From NCBI GenBank assembly GCA_028023455.1, contig JAQFVV010012509.1, positions 1,054,001-1,118,000 of the forward strand: a stretch of DNA of 64,000 bases, written 5' to 3'. How positions within the stretch are numbered: the stretch's first letter is position 1; the number at the start of each line of letters is the position of its first letter. This DNA is from Epiperipatus broadwayi. Taxonomy: Eukaryota; Onychophora; Udeonychophora; Euonychophora; Peripatidae. Positions 24,686 to 37,275 of the stretch are shown piece by piece. The translations under genes and the position numbers were made by a program. A model generated the notes under the pieces. It saw nothing but the letters and a program-made list of their open reading frames with translations, had not been told where the DNA came from and did not search any database.

Positions 24686-27320
24686 AAAATCACCATCATC
24701 ATCAATCTACTGCACGATGAAGGTCTCTCCAAGTTCAATCCATCTTCTCACCCTTGCATCCTTTCTTATTTCATCCATCCATCTCACATGTGGTCTCTTT
24801 CTGGGTCTTTTACAATCTCTTGAAATCCGGTTTAAGATTTCAATTGTCCATCTATTATCATCTCTTCTAGCAATATGTCCAACCCAAATCCACTTCAGTC
24901 TTTTAATTTTTTCAATGAGGTCAGTAACACCTAGTGGTTCTCTAACCCACATATTGCATTTTTTGATCTCTTCTTGTTACTCCTAATGCATCTCTCTATA
25001 CTTTTTTGAGTGGTCTGAAGTCTCTGTATTGCTCTTCTATTAAGTGTCCAAGTCTCAGATCCATAAGTAAGAACTGGTAAAACACATTTATTAAAAACCT
25101 ACCTTTTCAAACACAAAGGCATATTCCCTTTTAGTATCAAGTTATTTCTACAAAAAGCACTCCAACCAAGTTTAATTCTATGATTAATTTCATCCATTAT
25201 GTTTCCATTTGTATTAATAATGTGACTAAGGTATTTGTAACTGTTAACTTCTTCTAACTCATCATAATCAATCTTTATTTTCATATTTTGAGAAAATCCA
25301 TTAAACATTACTTTAGTCTTTTTAACATTTATCTTTAGACCTACTTTCATCTGATAACTCCTGCAACATTTCCTGCAAATCTAAAGCATTATTTGCAAAA
25401 ACAATTACATCATCTGCAAAATCTAAATGACTTAAATAATCTCCATTTACTTTCACTCCTTTAGCTTCCCATTTTAATCCACAAAATACTTCTTGCAGCA
25501 CTGCTGTAAAGTTTTGCTTGACTTACACCTTTCTCAATGTTGACTTTTCCAGTATCATTATGTAATCTAATTGTTGTTGTTGCATTTTTATAAATATTCT
25601 TTAAAATATGACAATATCCTGGATCTATACCTTGATAATCCAATGCTTTAATCACTGAAGAAATGCCTTTTAATAATCTACAAATCCAAAGCATAATGGC
25701 AACTCATATTCATTTGTCCTTTCTATAACTTCTCTCAATACCTGGATATGATCTACTGTACTAAAACAACTTTTAAATCCAGCTTGTTCTCTTGGTTGGT
25801 GGAAATCCAATGTTCTCTGTAGACAAATTGTAATTATCTTGGTAAAAATTTTGTATAAAACTGATAAAAGGCTGATAGGTCTGTAATTTCTAATATCTTC
25901 TTTATCACCTTTTTTAAATATTAATATTAATACTGCATTCTTACAATCACCTGGTACATCTTTATCATTTAAAAATTTTGTATATAACTTTGCTAAAATT
26001 ATTTCTATTTCTTCACCTGCTTCTTTTAATATATCAATCATAATTCCATCATTACCTGGAGCCTTTCCTTTTTTCATACATTTAATTGCATGTCTCACTT
26101 CTTCATTTAAAATTCTGAGCAATTCTGAAGATGTAATAGATATAGGAGGTACTTGTTCTTTATTACTATATAATTCTTGATAAAAGTCTTCTACCCATTT
26201 CATGATGCCATCTCTCTTTTTAGTAATAATTCCATCTTTTTTTCTTATTGCAGATGTAAATTTTCTACCAAAATATTGTTTTACATCCCTGAGACTTTTA
26301 TTCTCTTCTACAGCTTTCCTTGCTAGTTCACAATTATACTTTCTTATATCATTTTCAACTCTTTTCCACACCATTTTACAAAATCCGAGATATTCAATCC
26401 TTTTTAATGCATCATTTTTGTATATGTTCATAAATTCTCTGGTCTCAATAGAAATTTTATTAATCAATTGCTGCTTTTTTCTACCAGCTATCTTTGTTGC
26501 AGTTTTTAAAAGTGTATCAGTTATTTTCATATTAATTTCATTCAAATCTAAATCATGTTTAAAATCTACTAATACTTGAAACCGATTTGTAAGTTCTAAT
26601 TTAAATTCATTAGAATGTTTCTGAAGATTAAGAATATCAACTGTAAATATTGTTTTTCTTAATAATTTTTGTCTCTCTAGTTTTGCATTAAAACGTATCT
26701 TACACCTTACTAATTGATGATCACTTCTTGTGTTAAACTTATTAAGAACATTACAATCTTGAAATATGTATTTTCTGTTAGTCAAAATATAACCCAATTC
26801 TGCTGTGCCTTCATTTGGATGTTTCAATGTCCATTTCCTTTTAACATTTTTCTCAAAAAAAAAAAATTCATAATATAAAGTTTTTCTTTTTCTGCAAACT
26901 CCACAAGTCTACGTCCTCTCTCATTTCTATTACCATAACCAAAATTACCTACAGCATTTTCATCTTTCATTTGTTTACCAATTCTAGCATTAAAGCCTTC
27001 CATAACAATTTTAAAATATTGTTTATTCTGATCAAAAACCTTTTGTACATCCATATAAAAATCTTCTACTACTTCATCACTATGAGAACTTGTTGAGGCA
27101 TAGACCTGAATTATCTGCATTTGGTATCTGCTATTAAGTTGTATAACTAATCTTGCCACTCTATCTGATACACCATCAATCTCCACAATATTGTTCTTCC
27201 ACTTTTTATTTATAATGAATCCTACTCCACTTGTATTTCTAATACTTGTGCCTTTATAATAGAGTACCCTCCACCTTCGGCCACCAACTGCTGCCTTGGT
27301 TGGTGCCTTTACAGCCTCCT
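24686..27320 (-). mobile_element. RTE-type LINE (endonuclease + reverse transcriptase), best copy
   Basis: Minus-strand frames read in order: endonuclease remnants (27186-26824: GVGFIINKKW just upstream, RVARLVIQL, IIQVYASTSSHSDE, NARIG, GNFGYGNRNERGRRL); the reverse transcriptase (26827-25670: GKAPGNDGIMIDILKEAGEE, ILIFKKGD, NYRPISLLSVLYKIFTKI, EQAGF, TVDHIQVLREVIER, CFGFVDY); the thumb region (25350-25099: GLKINVKKTKVMFNG, INTNGNIMDEINHRI); and the C-terminal tail (24952-24707: GHIARRDDNRW, RWMDEIRKD). The catalytic FxDD-equivalent after FVDY is broken. The 3' end carries an (ATG/ATC)n tail at 24686-24697, as is usual for RTE elements. Frameshifts (one beside the A12 run near 26858) make it inactive. 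It sits in NLE1 intron 23872-33725 in sense orientation. Confidence 0.9.
25670..26827 (-). pseudogene. LINE reverse transcriptase fragment (385 codons open)
   Basis: This is the longest open frame in the window and carries most of an RTE-type reverse transcriptase. The N-terminal half is lysine-rich connector between endonuclease and RT. From about residue 250 it shows the RT core: APGNDGI (motif 1), AVLILIFKKGD and NYRPISLL (motif 2), then REQAGFKSCFSTVDHIQVLR (motif 3) and LCFGFVDY (start of motif A with the first catalytic Asp). The frame ends within motif A. The YxDD block is therefore absent here, and the following region continues in other frames. It is non-functional as it stands. Confidence 0.88.
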
Positions 27321-28190
27321 GGGAATTAGGGCCATGATTTATTTTTGTCTGTCACAATTGTATATATCTATTGGAAAAATATTTATCATTTACACAAACA
27401 TTCATTCTGCGTTATCAGGCAACTGAGAAGAAAGACCATGGTGTTTCTTGATCTTAAACTCAGAGATAAAAAGCCAATAAACTTACCATGCTGGCTAATC
27501 CATGTTGGTGAGCAGCCCATCAATGTTCATATACTATATTAATAATCACATAGTAATAACAGCTGCAATAACAAGGACGTATGAAGTGAACATTAGAAAT
27601 TTTCCCTGCTCGGTTCTTTTACAGCATCCAAGAGGAATCAAAGGGTCTCCTTTCAGTTAATATAGTTCTAAATGAATTCTATTCTGTCATGACCTCCAAA
27701 TATATGTAACTGATCTTATAATTCTTTATATTGTCTTTGAAATAATGTTGATAACAAATGGGTTTGTCTCTGTCACTCAAACTATGCACAAGTTCACAAT
27801 TGTGTTTTAGAATTTAGAGTCCCATGTGATGCCATTATTCCATCTGATTGGCTGTCACATAAGCATTTTTAAAGCGTATCTGTTTGAAGGTGTTTAGCTT
27901 TCACGTTATTATTATAATAACATATAAAAAAAATGAAGAATATATAGATTGGCTTTTTGATTAATCCATTTTTTATAAAAATCTTTATTCTTTGTACAAT
28001 GCTTATATAACGCCCATCAACATCTACTGTTTCGATTGCCCCTGCAATCTTCTTCAGAACTGAATATTAATCCCACAATATAGACTGAAAATATATTGTA
28101 AGAGTATTTATTATCAAATATCTTTCTATGAAATTTTTCCAATGTCTTTATGTTACAATGATAAAAATTCATGCCTCATATCCATACAAA
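27321..28190. other. intronic sequence, unassigned
   Basis: No gene is recognised. At about 28030-28070 a block TTTCGATTGCCCCTGCAATC, followed by TTCTTCAGAACT, repeats the loop-proximal part of the hairpin at 55294-55490, so it is part of a dispersed repeat. Confidence 0.45.
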
Positions 28191-28642
28191 TGTGTATGCT
28201 TGCTCTTAACTGTTATTAAACAGTTAAACATGTGATGTTTATTGGCTTAAAACCAATCCTGCCTAATAGGATTGTGGTGGCTGTGGTTATTGAAGAACCA
28301 AATACACCAAAATGTATGGGTAATGAACTGAGTTTAGACCCATATGACTATTTAGGCTGATGAGCTTGGACTGAAAATATTTTGGTGTTTTCAATTTGTC
28401 TCATAGTTTTGTAGTTGAGATAAAAGATGGCGGCTGGAGGGTTGCATTAGATCCTAAGATCTAGGTGCAGTGCTCTTAGATCCAAGGCTCCTCACTGATG
28501 AAGACCACAAGCCAGAAACTAGTCCGAGGATATTGGATGAGTAGGTACTAGATGGGGATTTTATGCACAAGCCTTCTGGCATCCATTGATTACCCTGGCT
28601 TGTACTGAGTGACAATACGTATAGAGAGTTTTGCCTGTTTTA
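28190..28642 (+). repeat. GCAAAACTCTCC family, single long unit
   Basis: An unpaired copy of the unit that forms the long arms at 36392-37275. It runs through ACATGTGATGTTTATTGGCT, CCAATCCTGCCTAATAGGAT, AGATGGCGGCTGGAGGGTTG, GATCCAAGGCTCCTCACTGA, ATATTGGATGAGTAGGTACT and ends GAGAGTTTTGCCTG at about 28640. It is roughly 450 bp with no coding capacity. It shows that the family exists as a standalone unit, and that the foldbacks are paired or collapsed versions. Confidence 0.8.
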
Positions 28643-29699
28643 AATACTTTTATCATTAAAAACAATTATGTCCACTGATTTAATGGAATTATAATATTTT
28701 TGAGATTGAAACATTATTTTCGATAAAAATTATTTTTATTAATGATCACAATCATAAAATGCTGTACTCTTTTCCCCATACTGATCATGTTAACTCACCT
28801 AGATTAGATTAGAAATGGAGAATCGTATAGGTAAAGAAATGTACATGATCGTTAACTATTATTTATTAACAGTCTAAGATTATCATCAATCTTTCAGGTA
28901 CACCATTAAATAATCATATGATTCTATGGATGTTTTGATACTCACCTGCCAATAACATGCATTGTATTGTCAAGCAGTTCATAATAGCAACTATAAAAAC
29001 TTTAGAAAAAGGTATCCAATATGGGATTTTAAAAATTCCTATTTGAGAGAGGAAATGAGTACATGAAGCTATACAAAGCAAAACTCGAAAGTATAGGTTG
29101 AATTTCATTCCTACAATTATTACTGATTAATATGTTTGCAATTGAAGTTTGTGTTTTTAAATGCCTATACTGTTTTGCTTATGAATCTTCATATTCACTT
29201 TTTTATTGAATAATACAGAAGTTATCATATGATTTGTTTTTCGATCATTATCAGAAAAGACCCAGAATTCACTTAAGAACAGAATTCATCATAACCACTA
29301 TGCACTCATTAAAAAAATTTCATATTTTTTCATAACATGACAAGAGACTAAAAAAAAAAAACCAAATTAGTGTTTGACTGCCATTCATAGTTAGCACAAA
29401 CAGCACTGCTGTGTGGATAAGAAGTACCTTTAAGCAAGGTAAATTTTAGCACACATACACCTCATTCCATTCTATGAAATAAAATTTGTCAATTAAAAGA
29501 CATCCCCCCATCCTCCGTGCTTTTGCAAGAAAAACCTGAAAATATAGCTGTAGTTAGTACTTACATATAGTGCAGTATTGAGATGTCACGTACATATTAA
29601 TTCAGCAATACTTTCTTGCAATTTCGGAAAATAACATCTACGCAGGAGCTTCTGATAAACTTCATCAATCAATTAAAGATTTGGAAAAATAATGATCTA

Positions 29700-29930
29700 T
29701 AACTTTATTTACTGGAAATGATACAAACGTCTACAAACACAGATTTACATTTTTTTGTGAGAAATTGTCTCCCACCATCTAAACTTATAAAGATTTTTTA
29801 TTTTGAAAAATGTCCGCTGACAATTTTATTTAGTGGAAATGGAAACAAATACCATTTACGTTTTTTTTTTGTGAGAAATAATTTTCCAACAAGTAAACTT
29901 TTAACAATCTCTATTTTTAACAAGTGATAA
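29700..29930. repeat. imperfect tandem duplication, about 115-120 bp
   Basis: The unit starting CTTTATTTACTGGAAATG at about 29702 is repeated as TTTTATTTAGTGGAAATG at about 29825. Both copies contain TTTTTTTGTGAGAAAT and then a 'CTCCCACCATCTAAACTT'/'TTCCAACAAGTAAACTT' block. It is non-coding. The remaining sequence from 28643 to 31030 shows nothing recognisable. Confidence 0.65.
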
Positions 29931-31030
29931 TCCAACCAAAAATAATATATATATGTAACCATGCAATTCTGTCCATTTATAAAATTAATTCATTTCCTTT
30001 TTAGAAGATTGTAATTGTGTTTTATTTGATATTTATATACATATTTGTTTGTGCCAGTGACTTTCATCACCACCAGAAAAATATGTAAGTACCGTTTAGT
30101 TATTTAATATGTTTGCAAATACCTAATATGTTTTATTCATTTATTTCTATGCTAAAATAAAACAAATTAATGTTTTAAAAAATAATTTTTGATATCATAA
30201 AACTAAGCAAGAGAGAAACCTCATGTCATTTCCTGATACATTCATACTCACATATTTTGTCTCATTTTTCTTTGATCCTGGAACTAAATTGTATAAATAA
30301 TGTTATTTTTACTTGACTCCAATGAATCTCAAATTGTCATTTTATTATATTGATCTTTGAAAATCATTGAATAATGCAACCCTTTCCCACACAAAGATTT
30401 TTTTTTTTTAATGAAATACATTATTTTTTGTTGTTCATCCATCCATTTTTTGAACTTTAATTTATAGCTAGCCATTATGTGTTTGCTTGAATACTTCAAA
30501 ATTTCAAATTTTCTTTTATTATTTTATTCTTGTTACAGTATAATATTTATTTCACTACATTAAAGAAAAAGATATGTCAAAAATCATAACAAACTTTGCT
30601 GAGATTCCATGAAATTCTGATGAAAAATAAAAAAAATTATTTTATATGCAGAACAAAGAATTCTATGTGTGTTTGTATGTTTCATAGTCATCTGCAAAGT
30701 TTGCACAAAACAAAAGTCAGTTAAAAACGTTTTTCGTCATAATTTTAAAGACCTTTTCATTTATATTTACTATCGTCACTAATACAAATGATTTACAATC
30801 TTGCAAATATTTAATCATTATATTTAATATTTATCTTAATGTTTAATAGATGGGGTATATTTTGAAGTCTCCTGTCATATCTTACCTTATCTACAGTGGA
30901 TCGAGCATTTACTACCATGGATCAATGTGTATACAAATAGATAATGTATATCCAATGGCAAGAATGGGCCAACAGGCAATAATGCTCACTGAATCTGAAT
31001 GATTCCATTATTAATTGAGATCTGAAAATG

Positions 31031-33160
31031 AATAGTCAATCCATTTGGAGATTAAGGTCAGAGATTACTGTCACACAGCTGAATGGCAGTATACATGTTC
31101 TCCAATAAAGAACTACTGTCACAAAGCTGAAAGACAGAATACATGTTTTCCCACAGATCTACTGTAGGAAAGAATGCCTATATTTATAATTGTTTATAAT
31201 ACAGATCGATCATGGACTACTGTTGGGAATTTATGCATCTGATAAAGGAATCCCTCAGGATGCCTCATCACGAATGCTGATGTAGTTCAATTTTTTATCA
31301 GACTACGATTTTAAACTGGAATAGATAGAGGGAAACAAATTCCCCATGTAGATGCCTTAACTCAATTGCATGAAGAGGTTCCAAACAATGTAAATTTCAA
31401 AAAGTCAATCAATTAATATGAGACTTGGATTTAAGTGCACCAGTTAACAGCAAATCAGTGGCATAATGGATCGGTAATGATACTTGATTCAAAAGGATAC
31501 TGAAATGGATTCAACAGAATTGGTGAAACAAAAAACATGAAGACTAAAGTTCTCAGTTGAAAATAATAGCATTATTTGGGGATCAAAAGTTGTGATTCGA
31601 CCAGCTAAACAATCCTAGGTGCTTAACATTTTACCAAATGTACACACAGGGATCATCAGAATGAAGATGTTAGCTAGATCATATGTTTGCTGGCCTACTT
31701 TGGACTGTGACATTTAAGATCCATTTTATCTAGCAGTACAAGATAAACCAAAACATGCCAGAAAAGAATAACAGTTCAGTGGCCCAAATCTAAAGATCTC
31801 TGGACCAGAATTCATGCTGACTACGCAGGTCCAACGGAAGGATGAACTCTTATTAATAGTCACTGATTCATAATCTAATTGGCTGAGGAAGTGAAGTATT
31901 GTCATTTCAGTCCACAGCAATTATAGAAACTTTTAGGAGGTTATTTGCTCAACATAGTCTGCCTAAACCTAATGGCACAACTTTTACATCAACTGTATTC
32001 AGAAAATTTTGTACCAATAATAGCAGTGAGCTAGTTAGTGTTCAGCCGACTATTCCATCCTGAGAACAATGGCCAGGCTGAGTAACTGGTTTAAGAAAAA
32101 AAAAATACTAGAAATAAGAATGACATAGAAATTTGGAACATTTGCATTGCCAGAATGCTTTTAACATAGCATTCTACTCCCAAGTAGTCATTGGTAAAAT
32201 ACCAGTTGAACTATTATTCAATAAGGATTTGAGAAATAATCTATGAGTTCTCAGGTCTAGTTCTATTAAAGAGAAAAATGAAAATAGCAATACTAAAGTG
32301 CAGATAGGCACCCAAGTTCCATGACACATGTATAATGGAACCATCAAATTGATTCTGGCAGATGAAATCGAAGTTAAAGAATCACAAACAGGGGTGGTTA
32401 AAACAACTGATAAACAACATCAAAGACAGCCATAACTGAAGAATATCAGCTAACAAAAAAGAGTCATGGTCAAACAGTGACGAGTCATCAGCCAGCAGTG
32501 ATGAACCTACATTTTTAAGAGCTACAAATGATGACATTGGACCTGATAAAACCAGAAAGTGATGAAGATGTTCCACCAATGCATCTGCATGACTATGTTC
32601 TCCAGGGCTCATTTTAGTCAAGGAGGAAATATTTCCATTGTGGAAGGGGAGTTGGCAATAGTCAATCTATTTGGAGATAAGGTCAGCTAACTAATGTCCA
32701 ACCTGAATGGCAGAATACACTTTCTCTAGAAAATTACTGTCACAAAGCTGAAAGGCAGAATACATGTTCTCCAGTGAACTGTCAAACCTGAACAGCATAT
32801 GTCCTCTCAGAGACATCAATTGCCAAGCTAATGGGTAATGCAGTGAGGCGAAGCTACATTCAGGACGGAAAGCTGCTAAAACCTAATGCAAACTCAAGGC
32901 AAGTTGTCAGAGTGCAACTAGAAGTGTCACCATACCTACTTATGAAGTAGGCTGTCACAGAACAGCTTGGTAGGTAAAATTATATGGGCATTTGCGTATT
33001 CTTTCTTTATATAGTTGCATGACAATTAGAAGTTATACCTCGCCAAAGATAGTAGACGGTGGTATAATCACTGTATAAAGAGTAAAGATGCAAGTGTATA
33101 TTTGTTTCATGTCATATTAATAAATTTAATTATATATATGTATTTTACATGCCTTTGTTT
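31031..33160 (+). mobile_element. Ty3/gypsy LTR-retrotransposon relic with repeated ends
   Basis: A direct repeat frames the relic: 31033-31160 (AGTCAATCCATTTGGAGAT ... ACTGTCACAAAGCTGAAAG) and 32655-32790 (AGTCAATCTATTTGGAGAT ... ACTGTCACAAAGCTGAAAG), read as LTR fragments. A purine-rich tract (about 32636-32650) precedes the second. Between them are broken plus-strand frames: an RNase H tail (LSDYDFKLE, about 31290-31375), an integrase zinc-binding region (GIIRMKMLARSYVCWP, about 31645-31695) and a DDE core (WTRIHADYAGP, about 31800-31840, then LFAQHSLPK and TFTS, about 31935-31995). Gag, protease and most of RT are missing. Many stops make it dead. The right end may extend to about 33150 (AATAAA at 33119). 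Confidence 0.75.
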
Positions 33161-33725
33161 ACACATAGTTCATGTATAAAGACAAGATTTACCATCTGGG
33201 TTTTATTTAAAGCTATCAGTTAAGTTGAATATTATAGGATTTCAATGAATAACAGTCATTGAATTGTTCTTACTTACAATCATTTTTCCAGATTTTTGTT
33301 CTCCATATCACTGAAAAAATGATGGATCAAAGGTTCATTGTATTTTTAGAATAAATATAAAAACAAATGTACAAAAAATATATATTAAAATTCTTAATTA
33401 ACATTGGTATTTAAATTTTCACTAAAATGTAATGTTTTAAAAATTGTAAGGTTTATAACTTGGAAATGGGGGAGGGAAACAGCAATATATTGTTGAATTA
33501 TTCTTAATGTAGTCAAATTACTGATATATGAAAGATTGGATTCCAAGATTAATGATATTACAACAATCATATATTAACTGTCATATTATATCATAGATAC
33601 TCAAGGATCTATAAGGCTTTAAAGAAAAATTAGTAAAAAAATCACACTAAGAATGCTTTTTGGCAAAAAAGCAATAAAATGATAGAATAATATTAATAAA
33701 AATAACTTAAACATATAAAACTTAC

Positions 33726-33881
33726 ATCTTCTGCTCTCCAGACCTTAATAGTTCTATCCTGAGATGAAGAATAGATTAGTCCACTTCCTCCCCATCTTAA
33801 GCAAGTAACTGACTGAGTATGAGCAGATAATGTCAAAAGCACTTGACAAAACACAACATCCCAAATTTTTATTGTTGCATC
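33726..33881 (-). CDS. NLE1: Notchless (NLE1) exon: WD repeats
   Basis: This 156-nt, 52-codon exon reads DATIKIWDVV, CQVLLTLSAHTQSVTCLRWG, then GSGLIYSSSQDRTIKVWRAE and D. It supplies the end of one WD unit and one almost complete WD unit. 'HTQSVTCLRWGG-GL-YS-SQDRTIKVWRA' is essentially identical to Notchless proteins across animals. The acceptor is TATGTAG|GAT (AG at 33883-33882) and the donor GAAGAT|GTAAGT (33725 downward). Both ends are phase 0. It joins in frame to 23871. Confidence 0.95.
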
Positions 33882-34239
33882 CTACATAGATAATAGATCT
33901 TAATATATTTTAATTTAGAAATAATTCTATTGCCAAAAATATGTATACTATATAATTTTCTAAAATCATGTTCACATTTATGTGCATATAAAAAAATATA
34001 TAAACAGCCACATATGTACAGCACATATGGGCATTAATTGGAATACATGTACACATATATATATATACACACACACATTAATACCATTTGCTCAAATTGC
34101 ATGTAGTTAAAGGTGTACATTGTATTTAAAACATACAGACTAAAAAAAAAAAAAAGGAACACATTCTGCACAGTCCTGATATTCATGGTGGGTTATTCAT
34201 TTGGAAACTCAATCTTTTCCCCAAGGGTCTCTGTGTAAC

Positions 34240-34741
34240 AGCTGAGGTGCAAGGGCTGAGTCTCTGACTTTAGCCTGTGTGAGTAGCTTGATGTAAATCT
34301 GAAGTGGAGTATTTGTAAAAATGTCCCAACATTAATTTGCATCTAGGTTCCCTGAATGATTGAGTTTTGAATTGATAGGACATCTCTGATGTCTAGTAAA
34401 ACTTTGTTAATAACGAAGTTCTTGATAGGAGAGAAGGTGGAGCTCATCTATAATAGGTGGGCTATGATCTCATCAGCTGAGTGGCAGAGCTGGCACTGGG
34501 GTACAATCTTTGAGAAACCCCTCCTGACCCCAAGAAAGCAACTGGTGGGAAGAGAAACCAGATTGAGCTTAAGAAGAAAGTCAAGGTGTTTGGATTCAAC
34601 ATACCAGTGATTCAGCTTTTGGATCAAGGCTTTGTTGGAAAGCCCCCAATACATTTTGAGTCGGGGCTTGATCTTGATGTTTAATTTGTAGACAGTCCAG
34701 AAAGACTTTTTAGGATCAAGGGCTAGTTGGCTGGGATTCAT
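34240..34741 (-). mobile_element. LINE 3' fragment with zinc-finger-like tail
   Basis: Minus-strand frame 34741-34448 reads FWTVYKLNIKIKPRLKMYWG, then LLKLNLVSLPTSCFLG and CQLCHSADEIIAHLL. The CxxC...H pattern is the C-terminal zinc-binding motif of several LINE reverse transcriptases (CR1/Jockey/L2-like groups). The last Cys is lost behind a stop. Less AT-rich sequence continues to about 34240 in broken frame. It is a 5'-truncated dead insertion in NLE1 intron 33882-39138. Confidence 0.6.
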
Positions 34742-34782
34742 GGCTATACTGACTTGATAGTTTCTTTATTATTATTATTTAT

Positions 34783-34868
34783 TTATTTTTTAAGTGTCAT
34801 AACATCGGCTGAGACGCGAACCCGCAACCCAGACAACTGCGCTGACCTCTCGACCACCAATGCAAGAC
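34783..34868 (-). mobile_element. tRNA-derived SINE, family 1, copy B
   Basis: Reverse complement of the family-1 head: a B-box region (GCGGGTTCGCGTCTC on minus), then outward GGTGGTCGAGAGGTCAGCG and GCATTGG. The T-rich run at 34765-34792 is the A-tail on the minus strand. It is truncated relative to the 43588-43687 copy. Confidence 0.72.
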
Positions 34869-35344
34869 TACTGACTTGATAGTTCCCCCCAACATTTCCA
34901 ATTCTTGTACTCTTATTATAATAAATAAACAATATGCAAAAGAATAAATACATATAAAATTTACAATTTTTTTATTATTTCTAGCATATCATAATAAAAA
35001 GAAATATTTTGTGGTTATTCCAAAAACAATTGCATACTTGTACAGAGAGAAATATAAAAGATTGCTAAAAATTTATCTAAATTAATAATACCAATTTAAA
35101 CTATATAATTAAGTAGGTTAATTATTAAAATGCAGCTAAACACTTCCTGCAGACAATAACAAACTAGAAAGATGCATATGACTATCTAGCTAAGTTATTC
35201 TGAATATCGATTTTAAGAATAATCACTGTTAGAAAAGAAAAATAGTAATTAAAGGCATAATTAACACAACCATATATTTAAATGTTAAAACGTTCTCCTG
35301 ATTAGTGCCTTTTAAAAGTCAAAAGATTCAAACTTTCTAATAAA

Positions 35345-35595
35345 TACATTTATATTGGACCATTTCCATCATTTAATATTAATGTTAAATGTTTTTAGAA
35401 AAATTTAAACTTTATTCAAAATCTTCAAATGCATTCAGCTGTTAGTAATAGCAGACAGGTTCCTATATAACCCAACACTTTCAGTGAAATTATTCTTTTT
35501 GGAAGTGTTGCCAGTCTGACCAATGATAATACTAGCATGAGGACTGAATCAGCAATCTTTAGATTAGGGAATATTGAATTTACAGTGATGCTCTG
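35345..35595 (-). mobile_element. SINE family 2, decayed copy
   Basis: It shares the order of blocks with the full copy at 53895-54233: TTTCCATCATTTAATATTAA, TTTTTAGAAAAATTTAAACT, AATGCATTCAGCTGTTAGTA, then GTGTTGCCAGTCTGACCAAT and ACTAGCATGAGGACTGAATC. The tRNA-like part at the right end is badly eroded. Confidence 0.7.
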
Positions 35596-35754
35596 CTTAT
35601 ATATGAGGATGTCAAAATTTTTTCACTTTTTTTTTAAAGGCAAAGTACATAAAATAAAATAACCAATCAGAATGCGAGTTTGTACCTAAAGTAAGCGTGA
35701 GCCATCAGTTGTTACCAAATGACTAAACATCACATAACCATCATTACCTATGCT

Positions 35755-35890
35755 TACACAAACTGTTACAACAGAGGCAAACCTCTCCGTATAATAGTGT
35801 CACCCCAGTACAAAACAGAGTCCATTGATTACTCTGGCTTGCAATGGGCAATACTATTGTACAAAGAGTTTTGCCTCTGCTGTTACTATT
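35755..35890. repeat. short foldback, GCAAAACTCTCC family
   Basis: Inverted arms CAGAGGCAAACCTCTCCGTA (about 35771-35790) and CAAAGAGTTTTGCCTCTG (about 35862-35879), continuing inward through the AGAGTCCATTGATTACTCTG centre and outward through AACTGTTACAACAGAGG. It resembles a collapsed version of the longer family members, like the palindrome at 56554-56712. Confidence 0.7.
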
Positions 35891-36391
35891 GGTTATAAAT
35901 CCTTATCCTCAAATGACGTTTGTTTTAAGATATTAGCTCAGTGATTTGATATTATTAAAGTAAAATATGATGTATCATCATTTTGTTTGTATTAAATTTT
36001 AAAAAAATTCTTAAAATGATTTATTTTATCTTTTGATCAATTATAACCTCAATTCCTTTTTTAGGATTACGCATATAATTACTCAGAAATCTGCAACAGG
36101 AATCTTGAGTTACTTTTTTTTTTTTCAGATTCATAAGCATATGTAATAGTAAACAGCAGACAGAAATATTACATCTAAATTCTTAGATTAATTCTGATTA
36201 TCGGTCATCATCAATATGATTCAGGTTGAACTTAACATTAGCAGAAACTAGACTGAATATTTGAAAAAACTATCAACTAGTATCTATTGATTATTCAAGT
36301 TTACAAGAGATTGCTCTGAATTCAACAGTGAATTATTGTTCTGAATACAAATGTTAACAACTAATAAAGAAATTTAAATAATTCCTTGATG

Positions 36392-37275
36392 TTCAGAGGC
36401 AAAACTCTCCATAAAGTAGTGCCACTCAGTGCAAGCTAGTGTAATCAATGGATGCAGGAAGGTTTGTGCATAAAATCTCTATCTAGTGCCTACTCATCCA
36501 ATATCCTGAGACTTTCCTCAGTGAAAAACCTTGGATCTGAGAGCACTGTACCTAGATCTTAGCATCTAATGCAACCTTCCAGCAGCTACCTTTTACTTTT
36601 TTATCTAACTATAAAGCTAAGCATCCAAAACGAAAACACAATAATGTTTTCAAGCTAAGTTCATTAGTTCAGTTCAGCAGCCATACTTTTTGATGTCTTT
36701 GGTTCTTTAATAACTACAGTCACCATAATCCTATTGGACAGGATTGGTATTAAGCCATCAAACCTTACATGATCCCCATTCTTTATGCTTGCAGAAGCTG
36801 CTTTTCACAGTGGCAAAACTCTCCAAACAGTAATGCCACTCAGTGTAAACATAAAGAATGGTGAATGTTTGATGATTTAATATCAATCCTACCCAATAGA
36901 ATTATGGTGACTGTGGTTATTAAAGAACCAGACACCAAAATGCATGAATGCTGAACTGAGTTCAGATCTATGCAACTCTATAAGCTAATGAGCTTAGTTT
37001 GAAAACATTATTGTGTTTTCCATTTCGGACTCAAAGCTTTATAGTTAGATAAAAAAGTAAAAAGTGGTTGCTGGAAGGTTGCATTAAATCCTAAGATCTA
37101 AGTGCAGTGCTCTCAGATACAAGGCTCCTCACTGATGAAAATCACAAGCTAGAAACTAGTTTGGGGATATTGGATGAGTAGGCAGTAGATAGGGATATTA
37201 TACAAAAACCTTTCTGCAGGCATTGATTACTCTGGCTTGCATTGAGTGGCACAATTGTATGGAGAGTTTTGCCTC
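36392..37275. repeat. long inverted repeat, about 400-bp arms
   Basis: The left arm (36396-36790) starts CAGAGGCAAAACTCTCCATA and runs through ATCCAATATCCTGAGACTTT, GCAACCTTCCAGCAGCTACC, CATACTTTTTGATGTCTTTG to CAAACCTTACATGATC. The right arm (36870-37275) is the same unit reversed, starting GTTTGATGATTTAATATC and ending GAGAGTTTTGCCTCTG. The central spacer (about 36800-36865) itself carries another GTGGCAAAACTCTCCAAAC end. The arms match at roughly 80-85 percent by eye. It lies in NLE1 intron 33882-39138. Confidence 0.85.

Noticed and set aside
24717-24986. 89-codon plus-strand open frame
   Set aside because: Antisense shadow of the RTE LINE C-terminal region on the minus strand.
26202-26579. 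125-codon plus-strand open frame
   Set aside because: It lies antisense to the RTE reverse transcriptase connector, a shadow of the lysine-rich minus-strand frame, with phenylalanine/serine-rich low-complexity composition.
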